The notes under the pieces are model-generated. The model was not told the origin of the DNA. It made no database searches and was given only the letters and a program-made list of their open reading frames with translations. 64,000 nucleotides of DNA from Saprospiraceae bacterium (lineage in GTDB: Bacteria > Bacteroidota > Bacteroidia > Chitinophagales > Saprospiraceae): contig JADKAA010000029.1 of NCBI GenBank assembly GCA_016715465.1, positions 1,612,001 to 1,676,000 of the forward strand. The letters are read 5' to 3'. Of the stretch, positions 40,162-49,456 are shown piece after piece. A program made the position numbers and the translations under genes. The stretch's first letter is position 1, and every line of letters starts with the position of its first letter.

Positions 40162-41283
40162 ATGATGGCTGCGCTAAAACTTAAGATAGGCTTTGATGCC
40201 AAAAGGTTGTTCCTCAACAATACCGGCCTTGGAAATTACAGCCGCACCCTGGTTAAAAACCTGCATCGGTATTACCCACAGCACGAGTATCATTTATTTA
40301 CCCCGGAAGTAAAAGAAAATGAGACAAGCCGTTACTTTCTGGATAATGATTTTTTTATCCATACACCGCCATCCTATTTGCCCGGTTCTCTTTGGAGGAG
40401 CAGAGGCATGGCCCGAAAAATAAATGACCTCAACCTGGATATTTACCATGGACTTAGCCATGAAATACCCCCGGGTATCAGTTCAAAAACATTAAAAGTG
40501 CTGACGATTCATGACCTTATCTTTGAAAAATATCCTAAGTTGTTTTCCTGGTATGACCGTTGGCTTTACACACTAAAATATAAATCTTCCTGCAGCAGGG
40601 CCAACCAAATTGTAGGTGTTAGTAAGGCTACCTGCCATGATGTAGAGACACTGTACCTGATCGACAGGCAAAAGATATCCCTGATTTATCAAAGTTGTGA
40701 CGAAGTTTTCCAAAACCACACGGTGCGGCATAAAGAAAAAAGCTATTTTTTGTATGTAGGTACCATCAATGAACGGAAAGGCCTGCTGGATGCTGTAAAA
40801 GCATATGGTATGTTGGAAGAGAAGTTTCAACTGCCCTTTGTGGTAGTGGGCGCTGGCGGTACTTATGCCGACGCGGTAAAATCAGCAGTAAGCAGGCTCG
40901 GACTGACCCCTAAATTTAATTTTATGGGCAACCTCCCCAATCGTGAATTGGTTGAAGTATATGCCAATGCGTTGTGCCTGGTATTGCCATCCGCATATGA
41001 AGGGTTTGGAATTCCGGTAGCTGAAGCGTTGTTTACGGGCACCCCTGTGATCACCTCAAACACATCTGCCTTACCTGAAGCAGCAGGTCCCGGCGGCATC
41101 ATACTCCAGCCGGGAAATGTAGCGCAGCTCGCCCAGGCCATGGCTGATATGTTTGATGAAACCCGTTGGAATGAATTTTCGGATAAAGGGAGAAATTATG
41201 TGGCATCACATTTTGACAGCGCCTCAACTGCTGAGGCACTGATGAATTTATATTACCGTTTGATGGGCACTACTGCAGGGTAA
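40162..41283 (+). CDS. glycosyltransferase family 4
   Basis: A GT-B glycosyltransferase of 373 residues. The N-terminal domain opens KIGFDAKRLFLNNTGLGNYS and contains VLTIHDLIFEKYP; the C-terminal domain has YFLYVGTINERKGL, YEGFGIPVAEALFTGTPVI and PEAAGPGGIILQPGN. It begins at ATG 40162, three bases after the radical SAM stop, and its last 14 bases overlap the convergent MarR gene. It resembles the glycosyltransferase at 13.3-14.4 kb in layout, so the two may act on related surface glycans. Confidence 0.92.
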   Translation: MMAALKLKIGFDAKRLFLNNTGLGNYSRTLVKNLHRYYPQHEYHLFTPEVKENETSRYFLDNDFFIHTPPSYLPGSLWRSRGMARKINDLNLDIYHGLSHEIPPGISSKTLKVLTIHDLIFEKYPKLFSWYDRWLYTLKYKSSCSRANQIVGVSKATCHDVETLYLIDRQKISLIYQSCDEVFQNHTVRHKEKSYFLYVGTINERKGLLDAVKAYGMLEEKFQLPFVVVGAGGTYADAVKSAVSRLGLTPKFNFMGNLPNRELVEVYANALCLVLPSAYEGFGIPVAEALFTGTPVITSNTSALPEAAGPGGIILQPGNVAQLAQAMADMFDETRWNEFSDKGRNYVASHFDSASTAEALMNLYYRLMGTTAG

Positions 41284-41716
41284 GCGATTGCAGGGCATTG
41301 ATAAATGACGACAGGCGGGTACCGAGTTGGCCAAAAAACTGATTGTCGAATTGATCGACGCGGCGACTCACCTTTTTATACAAAGCTTTGCCTTCTCGGG
41401 TAATGGAAACATCTTTGGCCCTGGTATCGTAATCCTGCCCGGCCCTTATTATAAAACCTTTTTTTTCCAGCGAGCGCAATACCTTGGAGGTCATCATGGT
41501 GTTGGCATTGGCATGATCAGCGAGCGATTTTTGGGAAACATGTTCATAAAAATCCCCCAGTTGGATGATGGCCTCCAGCAGAATGTACTGAACGTGGGTA
41601 AGGTCATATTCTTTCAAAACCGAGTTGATGCCCCGCTGCCATTGGTTGGAAAGCTGCCAAAGTACAAAGCCCTTATTGACAGGTTGCTGATCGAATACTT
41701 TTACTTTTTTTGCCAT
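41270..41716 (-). CDS. MarR-family transcriptional regulator
   Basis: 148 residues, intact. The winged helix includes SQKSLADHANANTMMTSKVL as recognition helix and KKGFIIRAGQDYDTRAKDVS as wing, with the conserved D-x-R of MarR proteins. It lies alone on the minus strand, converging on the glycosyltransferase. No operator or ligand is visible. Confidence 0.9.
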   Translation of the reverse strand: MAKKVKVFDQQPVNKGFVLWQLSNQWQRGINSVLKEYDLTHVQYILLEAIIQLGDFYEHVSQKSLADHANANTMMTSKVLRSLEKKGFIIRAGQDYDTRAKDVSITREGKALYKKVSRRVDQFDNQFFGQLGTRLSSFINALQSLTLQ

Positions 41717-41882
41717 GATTTAAATAATATATGCCTTTATCAAACAAAAAAAACAGCATTAACACCCCGGAAAATGCTCTTGCAGTTGTAAAGATATAAA
41801 ATACCACATTGATGCACAACATAAAAATACATTATGGCAGATTGAGGCAAAACAGCATCAAAAATATTGTTGATAATCGTGT

Positions 41883-43133
41883 TTAGTATCTGTCAATACG
41901 GAAGGCTGAAAGGTCAACATCCGGTTTTGATCCCAAAACCAGCGAAGTCACAAGTTGGCCTGTTCCCGCTGCGAGTGAAATACCGAGCATGGCATGCCCT
42001 CCCGCCACCGTCAGGTTTTTCACTTTGGCGCTGTTGCCCAGGTATGGTAAGCCATCCGGACTTACAGGTCTGAGTCCGCACCAAAGTTTTTCGCGGGTAG
42101 GCATGGTCAGCCGGAGTGCTTCAAAGTTGCGGTTAACGGCATTGAGTATGGCCTGCACCCTGGGCAGGCTGATGTCGTGGTTGATGCCGCTGAGTTCCAT
42201 CGTACCGCCTACGCGGAGGTTTTCACCGAGCGGTGTCATGGCGACGCGGTCATCCACCAGAATAGCCGGCTTAGATAAATTGACCGGTACATTCTCAAAA
42301 GTGGTGCTGTATCCTTTGCCCGGCTGAAGCAACAGGCGCAGGCCTGCCTTTTCGACGACCTGAGGCAACCAGGAACCTGTGGCAAAAACTACGTGGTCAC
42401 AGGATAAATCTTCAGAAGTACCTATTCTTATATTTTGGATTTTTCCACCTTCGATCTCCAGACCTGTAAGTTCTGCATTATACCGGATGTTGACACCTGC
42501 CGCTGTGAGGTAAGTGCGCATGGCCCTGACCCATTTGCCAGGATGAAGGTGTGCGTCGATGGGATATAAAACCGCACCAAGGGCAGAAATGCCCAATCCA
42601 GGTTCAGCTTCATTGAGTGCGCGGTTGTCCAGGACGATGGTGCCCATGCCCAGCCTGGCCGCTTTGTGGGCAAGTTCTGTTTCGTGATCCCCGGTGCGGG
42701 CATTCCGGAACATCATGTAGCAGCCCTTGAGTTGCAGGTCGAAGTTGTTGCCGAGGTCGTTGGATATTTCAATCGTTTTTTCCCTGCTGAACTGAAGGAT
42801 GGCATTAAGGGGTGGAATGTGGACTTCCACCTTCTTTTCTGTCGCGTTGGCCCAAAACTTAAAACCCCAATGCACCAGGGAAAGATCCAGTCGCGGTTTG
42901 ATGTAAAAAGGACTTACGGGGCTAAGCAGGTATTTGAATCCGGCAGACACAATGCCCGGTGAGGCCAGAGGTATAAAATGGCTCGGCGAAATATAGCCCG
43001 CATTGCCAAAAGAACATCCGTCACTGCCGTCTGTCTTTTCAAAAATATCCACTTCCATGCCTGCCTTTCTCAGGTAATAGGCCGAACAAAGCCCTATTAT
43101 GCCACCACCAATTACTGCTACTTTCAATGTCAA
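41883..43133 (-). CDS. FAD-dependent D-amino-acid dehydrogenase (DadA-like)
   Basis: An oxidoreductase of 416 residues. The dinucleotide-binding motif is VAVIGGGIIGLCSAYYL with FEKTDGSDGCSFGNAG shortly after, and the C-terminal FAD contact is LTVAGGHAMLGISLAAGTG. The overall DAO-family layout matches D-amino-acid dehydrogenases, which oxidise D-amino acids to keto acids with electrons passed to quinone. Divergent from the Nudix gene. D-proline or D-hydroxyproline are other possible substrates. Confidence 0.88.
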   Translation of the reverse strand: MTLKVAVIGGGIIGLCSAYYLRKAGMEVDIFEKTDGSDGCSFGNAGYISPSHFIPLASPGIVSAGFKYLLSPVSPFYIKPRLDLSLVHWGFKFWANATEKKVEVHIPPLNAILQFSREKTIEISNDLGNNFDLQLKGCYMMFRNARTGDHETELAHKAARLGMGTIVLDNRALNEAEPGLGISALGAVLYPIDAHLHPGKWVRAMRTYLTAAGVNIRYNAELTGLEIEGGKIQNIRIGTSEDLSCDHVVFATGSWLPQVVEKAGLRLLLQPGKGYSTTFENVPVNLSKPAILVDDRVAMTPLGENLRVGGTMELSGINHDISLPRVQAILNAVNRNFEALRLTMPTREKLWCGLRPVSPDGLPYLGNSAKVKNLTVAGGHAMLGISLAAGTGQLVTSLVLGSKPDVDLSAFRIDRY

Positions 43134-43221
43134 CTGATTTTTTTATTCAAATTCCGATCACCTGAGTTTTTCCGGTAATGTAGAAAAAACCAAATCGGGA
43201 ATACAAATTTAGATTTTTGAC

Positions 43222-43241
43222 CAAATATATCTTCAAAAGTA
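43222..43241 (-). promoter_or_regulatory. candidate -7 elements for the dadA-like gene
   Basis: Two exact minus-strand TAnnTTTG matches: TATATTTG (complement of 43222-43229) and TACTTTTG (complement of 43234-43241). No -33 box is clear. They lie about 90-105 bases before the start. Confidence 0.4.
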
Positions 43242-43365
43242 TAAAGTTATTGAAATATTATAAGGTTAATGGCTAAAAGTGTGGTTTAAATTAATAAACT
43301 ACATCATCATAAAATGTCAAAGGATTTTCTCTAAATGAGTGGCGATGCGTTCGTGTAGGTAAATC

Positions 43366-43398
43366 TTTGCCAGCCTGTGCTAATTTTTATTAATTTTG
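43366..43398 (+). promoter_or_regulatory. promoter for the Nudix gene
   Basis: TTTG at 43366-43369, 21 bases, TAATTTTG at 43391-43398: both boxes match the Bacteroidota consensus. The start codon is 25 bases downstream. Confidence 0.75.
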
Positions 43399-43423
43399 TT
43401 GGTTAATAAATCAACCTATCCAA

Positions 43424-44053
43424 ATGGATATTCAGTTTATTGAGCGCCTTGAAAGAGAATTAGAAGAAGATTTGCCGGGGCGAGATGCCCAGTTTCTCAT
43501 GGCGCCCATAGAGAGGCAACAGGAATTTGAAATTCCGGATAACCATATCCTTGCCTGCGTCGTAGCGCTAATTTTTCCAAAGAAAAAAGATTGGAATGTC
43601 GTTTTGATCGAACGGGTAAATGACAATCCCAACGATCATCACGCAGGGCAGCTGAGTTTTCCCGGCGGTCGTTTTGAGGACACCGATTACAGCTATCAGG
43701 ATTGTGCACTCAGGGAGGCCGAAGAAGAAATAGGAATCAATGCATCCGAAGTCGGCATTATTGGTGAACTCAGTTCCATCTATATCCCGGTGAGCAATTA
43801 CCTGATATACCCGTTTGTCGGCTTTATGGGTGATGAACCCGAATTTACCATTCAGCGCAATGAAGTCCAGCAAATCCACATTGTGCCATTAAAACATTTC
43901 CTGGAAGGCCGGAATAAAAAACGAACCGACATGGATATACGCGGCAGGATGATCAAAGATGTGCCTTTTTATGAAGTAAACAATATGCCTCTTTGGGGAG
44001 CTACCGCCATGATCATGAGTGAACTGGAGCACCTGATTCGCAAGGTCATTTGA
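43424..44053 (+). CDS. Nudix hydrolase, probable CoA pyrophosphatase
   Basis: 209 residues. The Nudix box starts at GGRFEDTD and continues through CALREAEEEIGI, fitting G-x5-E-x7-REUxEExGU. Upstream of it HHAGQLSFPGGRFE fits the LLxxRxxxxxxHxGxxxFPGG pattern of the CoA-pyrophosphatase subgroup (UPF0035). It would hydrolyse CoA and acyl-CoA to 3',5'-ADP and 4'-phosphopantetheine. icmF, an acyl-CoA mutase, follows 52 bases downstream on the same strand. Confidence 0.9.
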   Translation: MDIQFIERLERELEEDLPGRDAQFLMAPIERQQEFEIPDNHILACVVALIFPKKKDWNVVLIERVNDNPNDHHAGQLSFPGGRFEDTDYSYQDCALREAEEEIGINASEVGIIGELSSIYIPVSNYLIYPFVGFMGDEPEFTIQRNEVQQIHIVPLKHFLEGRNKKRTDMDIRGRMIKDVPFYEVNNMPLWGATAMIMSELEHLIRKVI

Positions 44054-44105
44054 TTACCGGACGGCGCCCTTATGAAGACACCATTCATTAACCTAAGAAA
44101 ACCAA

Positions 44106-47100
44106 ATGGACACCACCCTATATCAGGCAAAAAATAAAATCAGGATTGTAACTGCCGCATCGCTCTTCGACGGTCACGACGCTGCCATCAACATCATGCG
44201 GCGCATCCTGCAAAAGTCGGGTGCAGAAATCATCCACCTGGGCCACAACCGCTCTGCAAAAGAAATTGTAGATGCCGCGATCCAGGAAGATGCCCAGGCC
44301 ATAGCCATCACCTCGTATCAGGGAGGTCATAATGAATTTTTCAAATACATCTTCGACCTTTTGAAGGAGAAAAACTGTGGCCACATCCGCATCTTTGGCG
44401 GCGGCGGCGGCACCATCCTGCCGGAAGAAATCGAAGAACTTCAAGCCTATGGCATCACGCGCATTTATTCACCTGATGACGGGCGAAAGTTGGGATTACA
44501 AGGCATGATCAATGACCTGCTCTCCAAATGCGACTTCCCTACCGGTACAGTATTGAATGGAGAAATTAGTCAATTTACGGGCAGCGATAAGGCGGAAATT
44601 GCCCGCATCATTTCTTCCATTGAAAACCATCCCGAAGAAAACGCCGAAGCCATTCAAAAACTGGCCGGCATGGCAGATCAGCACACCACCCCCATTTTGG
44701 GTATTACAGGCACCGGAGGCAGTGGTAAATCAAGCATGGTGGATGAACTGGTCAGACGGTTTATCCAGGACTTTGCCGATAAAAAGATCGCCATCATTTC
44801 CGTGGACCCTTCCAAAAGAAAAACAGGAGGCGCCCTGCTTGGCGACCGCATTAGAATGAATGCCATCAACAATGACCGTGTCTATATGCGCTCACTGGCC
44901 ACCCGGCAATCCAATCTGGCCCTTTCCAAATATGTGCGACAGTCACTCAACGTATTGAAAGCTTCCGGTTTCGACCTCATCATTCTGGAAACTTCGGGCA
45001 TTGGCCAGAGTGATACAGAGATCATTGACCACTCTGATGTATCTCTTTATGTGATGACCCCTGAATACGGGGCAGCATCCCAACTCGAAAAGATCGACAT
45101 GCTTGACTTCGCCGATGTCATTGCCATCAATAAATTTGATAAAAAAGGAGCGCTCGATGCATTGCGGGATGTAAAAAAACAATACCAGCGCAACCACGAC
45201 CTGTGGGACAAAGACCCCGAGACCATGCCCGTCTTTGGCACCATTGCCTCCCAGTTTAATGATCCTGGCACCAATCGACTTTATGCCCACATCATCCAAC
45301 TCATCAATGAAAAAGGTGGCGGGCAATTTAAGTCGGGTTTGTTTGTACAAAACGCCGAAAGCGAAAAGATTTATATCATTCCACCCCACAGGGTACGCTA
45401 CCTTTCAGAGATATCCGAAAACAACAGGAAATACGATGCATGGCTACAACAGCAGGCCAAAATAGCTTCAATGATGTATGCGCTGCAAAAAGTAATTGAC
45501 GCCGGCGACCCAACCTTGACTGCCCCATTGAGTTCAAAGTATAATTTACTCAAACAGGATCTCGATGGAGAGTGCCTGCGATTGCTCGAAGCCTGGCCGG
45601 AAAAAGTAAAGTCCTACACGGGAGATGAATTCATCTACGAAGTGCGGGGACGAAAAATTTCGGTGCCTACCTTCACCTTATCCCTTTCTAAAAACAAAAT
45701 ACCCCGGGTTTGTTTGCCCAAGTATTCCGACCTCGGTGATTTGCTGAAATGGATGGGTCAGGAAAATGTACCCGGTGAATTTCCTTACACCGCCGGTGTG
45801 TTTCCATTCAAGCGACAAGGTGAAGACCCGACGCGTATGTTCGCAGGTGAAGGATGTCCTGAACGCACCAACAAACGCTTTCACTATGTCTCGCTCGACC
45901 TGCCGGCAAAGCGACTCTCCACGGCTTTTGATTCGGTGACCCTGTACGGGGAAGACCCCGACCACAGGCCGGATATATACGGAAAAATCGGCAACAGCGG
46001 CGTAAGTGTGTGTTGTCTTGATGATGCCAAAAAACTGTACTCAGGCTTTGACCTTTGCAATCCGTCCACGTCTGTTTCCATGACCATCAACGGCCCGGCT
46101 GCCACGGTTTGCGCCTTTTTCATGAATGCGGCCATCGACCAGCAATGCGAGCTGCACATCAAAAAGGAAGGCCTGGAACATTTGGTGGAAAAAGCACTGG
46201 CAGAAAAATATGAAAACCGCGGTTTGGCCCGGCCGGTGTACAACGGACCGATTCCCGAAGGTAATAATCAGCTGGGGCTGATGCTGCTGGGAATTACCGG
46301 TGATGAGATTCTTCCTGAAGATGTGTACCGACCCATCAAAGCCCATGCCCTCTCCATGGTGAGGGGTACTGTACAGGCAGACATTCTCAAGGAAGACCAG
46401 GCGCAGAATACCTGTATATTTTCCACAGAATTTTCACTCCGGTTAATGGGAGATATGCAGCAATACTTTATTGAGCATAATGTGCAGAATTTTTACTCTG
46501 TTTCGATATCTGGCTACCACATTGCAGAAGCGGGTGCCAATCCTATTTCACAACTGGCATTTACCCTTTCCAACGGCTTTACCTATATTGAATATTATTT
46601 GTCCAGGGGCATGCACATCGATGACTTTGCACCCAACCTATCCTTCTTTTTTTCAAACGGTGTCGATCCGGAGTACTCCGTCATCGGCCGTGTAGCCCGA
46701 AGGATTTGGGCAAAGGCCATCAAACACAAATATGCCGGCAACGACCGGTCTCAAAAACTGAAGTACCATATTCAGACATCGGGCCGATCGCTTCACGCAC
46801 AGGAGATATCCTTCAACGACATACGCACGACGCTGCAGGCATTGTACGCCATTTATGACAACTGCAATTCGCTGCACACCAATGCCTATGATGAAGCCAT
46901 CACCACGCCAACAGAGGAAAGTGTGCGCAGGGCCATGGCCATCCAGCTCATCATCAACCACGAATTGGGTCTTGCCAAAAATGAAAATCCACTGCAAGGC
47001 TCCTTCATCATCGAAGAACTCACCGACCTGGTAGAAGAAGCGGTGTTACTGGAGTTTGATCGCATCACCGAAAGGGGTGGCGTGCTTGGTGCTATGGAAA

Positions 47101-47462
47101 GCATGTATCAGCGCGGTAAAATTCAGGAAGAATCCCTTTATTATGAGACGTTAAAACACACGGGAGAATACCCCATCATCGGGGTCAATACCTTCCTCTC
47201 CAAAGATGGATCACCGACCATCATACCCGGAGAAGTGATACGGGCTACCGAGGAAGAAAAGCAAAGGCAAATAGACACCCTGAATGCTTTGAAACAAGCC
47301 AACCGGGATAAATCTAATGAACACCTGAGCCGCCTGCAACTGGCAGCCATTAAAAATGAAAACCTGTTTGACCATTTGATGGAAACCGTAAAAACATGCA
47401 GCCTGGGTGAGATTACCCATGCCTTATATGAAGTGGGCGGTCAGTACCGCAGAAATATGTAA
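44106..47462 (+). CDS. icmF: fused isobutyryl-CoA mutase IcmF
   Basis: Interconverts isobutyryl-CoA and n-butyryl-CoA (and possibly isovaleryl/pivalyl-CoA) using adenosylcobalamin. 1,118 residues, intact. Order: cobalamin-binding domain (residues 1-150) with FDGHDAAINIMRRIL, the DxHxx cofactor loop; MeaB-like G-protein chaperone domain with P-loop GITGTGGSGKSS near residue 198 and GIGQSDTEI; then the mutase TIM barrel from about 560 with FPYTAGVFPFKRQGEDPTRM and GEGCPERTNKRFHY. This order of B12 domain, G-domain and mutase is specific to IcmF and differs from methylmalonyl-CoA mutase. A Nudix CoA pyrophosphatase precedes it and a Crp-type regulator follows after 29 bases. Confidence 0.96.
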   Translation: MDTTLYQAKNKIRIVTAASLFDGHDAAINIMRRILQKSGAEIIHLGHNRSAKEIVDAAIQEDAQAIAITSYQGGHNEFFKYIFDLLKEKNCGHIRIFGGGGGTILPEEIEELQAYGITRIYSPDDGRKLGLQGMINDLLSKCDFPTGTVLNGEISQFTGSDKAEIARIISSIENHPEENAEAIQKLAGMADQHTTPILGITGTGGSGKSSMVDELVRRFIQDFADKKIAIISVDPSKRKTGGALLGDRIRMNAINNDRVYMRSLATRQSNLALSKYVRQSLNVLKASGFDLIILETSGIGQSDTEIIDHSDVSLYVMTPEYGAASQLEKIDMLDFADVIAINKFDKKGALDALRDVKKQYQRNHDLWDKDPETMPVFGTIASQFNDPGTNRLYAHIIQLINEKGGGQFKSGLFVQNAESEKIYIIPPHRVRYLSEISENNRKYDAWLQQQAKIASMMYALQKVIDAGDPTLTAPLSSKYNLLKQDLDGECLRLLEAWPEKVKSYTGDEFIYEVRGRKISVPTFTLSLSKNKIPRVCLPKYSDLGDLLKWMGQENVPGEFPYTAGVFPFKRQGEDPTRMFAGEGCPERTNKRFHYVSLDLPAKRLSTAFDSVTLYGEDPDHRPDIYGKIGNSGVSVCCLDDAKKLYSGFDLCNPSTSVSMTINGPAATVCAFFMNAAIDQQCELHIKKEGLEHLVEKALAEKYENRGLARPVYNGPIPEGNNQLGLMLLGITGDEILPEDVYRPIKAHALSMVRGTVQADILKEDQAQNTCIFSTEFSLRLMGDMQQYFIEHNVQNFYSVSISGYHIAEAGANPISQLAFTLSNGFTYIEYYLSRGMHIDDFAPNLSFFFSNGVDPEYSVIGRVARRIWAKAIKHKYAGNDRSQKLKYHIQTSGRSLHAQEISFNDIRTTLQALYAIYDNCNSLHTNAYDEAITTPTEESVRRAMAIQLIINHELGLAKNENPLQGSFIIEELTDLVEEAVLLEFDRITERGGVLGAMESMYQRGKIQEESLYYETLKHTGEYPIIGVNTFLSKDGSPTIIPGEVIRATEEEKQRQIDTLNALKQANRDKSNEHLSRLQLAAIKNENLFDHLMETVKTCSLGEITHALYEVGGQYRRNM

Positions 47463-47491
47463 TTGAACAAACTTTTGAATAAAAAATAACC

Positions 47492-48148
47492 ATGGCTCTT
47501 ACGTCTACTCCTCCGCAGTGTTATGACATCCTTAAGGAAAAATTTCAATACCTGCTGGAAGATGAACTCATCCGTGAAATTTGTCAATCCGGAAAACTCA
47601 ACCGGTTCAGGCCGGATATGGTCATCATGGATATTGGTGAGAAAATTGACGCCATGCCCATCATTGTTTCCGGGTCCATCAAGGTGATGACCGAAGATGA
47701 GGATGGCAATGAATTGTTGCTCTATTACCTGGAGTTGGGCGATACCTGTGCCATGACGCTTACCTGCTGCTCAAAGGCCTCCAAAAGCAGTGTAAGGGCC
47801 ATTGCCGATGACTATGCCGAAATTCTATTTGTGCCGGTGGAAAAACTCGACGAATGGATGGTGAAATACAAATCATGGCGGAATTTCATCCTCGACAATT
47901 ACAACATGCGGCTCAATGAAATGCTGTCGGCCATCGACAATCTGGCCTTCCATAACATGGAAGAAAGACTGTTTCTCTACCTGCAGGAAAAGGCGGCCAT
48001 CACCAGAAGTAAGGATATCAAAATTTCACATTACCAAATCGCCAACGACCTCAATTCTTCGAGGGTGGTAATTTCGCGACTGATGAAAAAACTGGAGGAT
48101 GATGGTAAGGTGAAACAGGGCCGGAATATGGTGGAGTTTTTCGGATAA
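47492..48148 (+). CDS. Crp/Fnr-family transcriptional regulator
   Basis: 218 residues. The N-terminal cyclic-nucleotide-binding fold covers about residues 30-120 (VIMDIGEKIDAMPIIVSGSI, GDTCAMTLTCCS); the C-terminal winged helix has the recognition segment SHYQIANDLNSSRVVISRLM. The effector loop lacks the RxS arginine of true cAMP receptors, and two adjacent Cys in TLTCCS are unusual, but I see no Fnr-type cluster of four cysteines. It follows icmF closely and may regulate it; convergent with the next gene, two bases apart. Confidence 0.9.
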   Translation: MALTSTPPQCYDILKEKFQYLLEDELIREICQSGKLNRFRPDMVIMDIGEKIDAMPIIVSGSIKVMTEDEDGNELLLYYLELGDTCAMTLTCCSKASKSSVRAIADDYAEILFVPVEKLDEWMVKYKSWRNFILDNYNMRLNEMLSAIDNLAFHNMEERLFLYLQEKAAITRSKDIKISHYQIANDLNSSRVVISRLMKKLEDDGKVKQGRNMVEFFG

Positions 48149-48150
48149 CC

Positions 48151-49245
48151 TTATTTGGACTGGATGATGTATTCCAGGTCGACATTTTCTTCGATGAGTT
48201 TGATGGCTTTCTGCACCTTCCATGGCGTATTCTGGTTGATCTTCACTTCAATCTTTGAAATCTTAATGACCGCTTCGTAGGTATCCAGGTCTGTTCTGAT
48301 CACCGGAATTTCATTGTCGTTGATGTATTTTAATACACTCTCGTCAAGCGGCTTGCTACCTGAAACCACGATGCCTGATAGCGGACAATGGCCAATGTGA
48401 AACAGTTTGGAAAGCCACAGGATCTTATCAATGGCATCTTTGATGGAATTTGTTGAAACAACGAGCAGCAGGTCTTCCGAACTTTTTAATTCTTTCAGTT
48501 CGATCAGCGAACCCGCGAGGATGCCCGACACACGGTTACTGGCCATGTTTTCAAAGTGCGTGATTTCCGAGCGTATCGATTCGGCAATGGTACGGATGAT
48601 GGGAAAGGCCAGTGCAGGGTCATATGGAATGAGCCCCAGCAGTTTGATCTGGTTTTCTTCCATCCATTTTCCCACATAATATCTTACTTTTTCGAGTTTA
48701 TCCGGCAATACCTTGTTGATGATGACGCCTATGATCTCTACCCCTTCTTCGCGAAAAAGCGACGTGGACATATTGAGCATGTCAATGGTACTGCCAATGC
48801 CCCCTTCCACGATCATGACCACACCGGCATCCAGCATTTTAGCGACACGGGCATTGGAAAGGCCTACCACGCTGCCCACACCGGGGTGTCCTGTACCTTC
48901 ATAGATGACTACTTCGTGTCTGCTTTCGAGTACCTGTTTTGCATTGTAAACCCTTGCCTCATAATTATGCAGCTCCGGATCTTCCAGAAATTTTTCAACG
49001 GCTCCCTGCCCCAGGATTACCGGGCTGTGGAGTTCCGGCACAATTTGAAAATGAATGAGGTCCGCGAAGAGGATGGTGTCTTTGTCCACCTTTATGTTTT
49101 CGAAATTGAGGTGTTTCTGACCCACAGGTTTGCTATAACCGACGTTGAGTCCTTTTCTCAAAAAACTCGATACCAGACCCAGGGTGGATGTGGTTTTGCC
49201 TACATGCTGGCTGGTGGCAGCCACATATATACTTTTATATTTCAA
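48151..49245 (-). CDS. dethiobiotin-synthetase-like ATPase with DRTGG domain
   Basis: 364 residues. The N-terminal AAA_26 domain opens KSIYVAATSQHVGKTTSTLG (P-loop) and has VVIYEGTGHPGVGSVVGLSN, as in the N-terminal half of long phosphotransacetylases. The C-terminal half holds a DRTGG-like domain (HCPLSGIVVSGSKPLDESVL). The phosphotransacetylase catalytic domain itself is absent, so it is probably a regulatory or sensor ATPase; its substrate is unknown. Convergent with the Crp-type gene. Confidence 0.82.
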   Translation of the reverse strand: MKYKSIYVAATSQHVGKTTSTLGLVSSFLRKGLNVGYSKPVGQKHLNFENIKVDKDTILFADLIHFQIVPELHSPVILGQGAVEKFLEDPELHNYEARVYNAKQVLESRHEVVIYEGTGHPGVGSVVGLSNARVAKMLDAGVVMIVEGGIGSTIDMLNMSTSLFREEGVEIIGVIINKVLPDKLEKVRYYVGKWMEENQIKLLGLIPYDPALAFPIIRTIAESIRSEITHFENMASNRVSGILAGSLIELKELKSSEDLLLVVSTNSIKDAIDKILWLSKLFHIGHCPLSGIVVSGSKPLDESVLKYINDNEIPVIRTDLDTYEAVIKISKIEVKINQNTPWKVQKAIKLIEENVDLEYIIQSK

Positions 49246-49260
49246 GATACGGAAGCGCCG

Positions 49261-49395
49261 TTATTGGAGTACAGGCGCATTGTTGGAAGGATGGTGGTAG
49301 AGATAAATCAACAAAATGATAAAAATAATGATGCCGAGCATGATCTTTCCGAATGTTGCTCCCTTGCTTCCAAAATCTGATTGCTGACCTGACAT
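49261..49395 (-). CDS. 44-residue single-span membrane protein
   Basis: A short open frame in a gap of about 210 bases. It starts ATG 49395 and reads MSGQQSDFGSKGATFGKIML, then a hydrophobic run of about 17 residues rich in Ile, Leu and Phe, a short HHPSNNAPVLQ tail and TAA. The polar N-terminus, single membrane segment and clean start and stop argue for a real gene. It lies 15 bases upstream of the dethiobiotin-synthetase-like gene on the same strand. Function unknown. Confidence 0.6.
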   Translation of the reverse strand: MSGQQSDFGSKGATFGKIMLGIIIFIILLIYLYHHPSNNAPVLQ

Positions 49396-49456
49396 TGTTA
49401 TTGGTTTTTAACCCTGCGAAGGTACAGTAATTAGAGCAAATCGCCAAATGCGCAGC

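Noticed and set aside
48151..49245. Phosphotransacetylase or biotin-synthesis BioD
   Set aside because: The protein has only the BioD-like ATPase and DRTGG parts; the transacetylase domain is missing and no other biotin gene is near.
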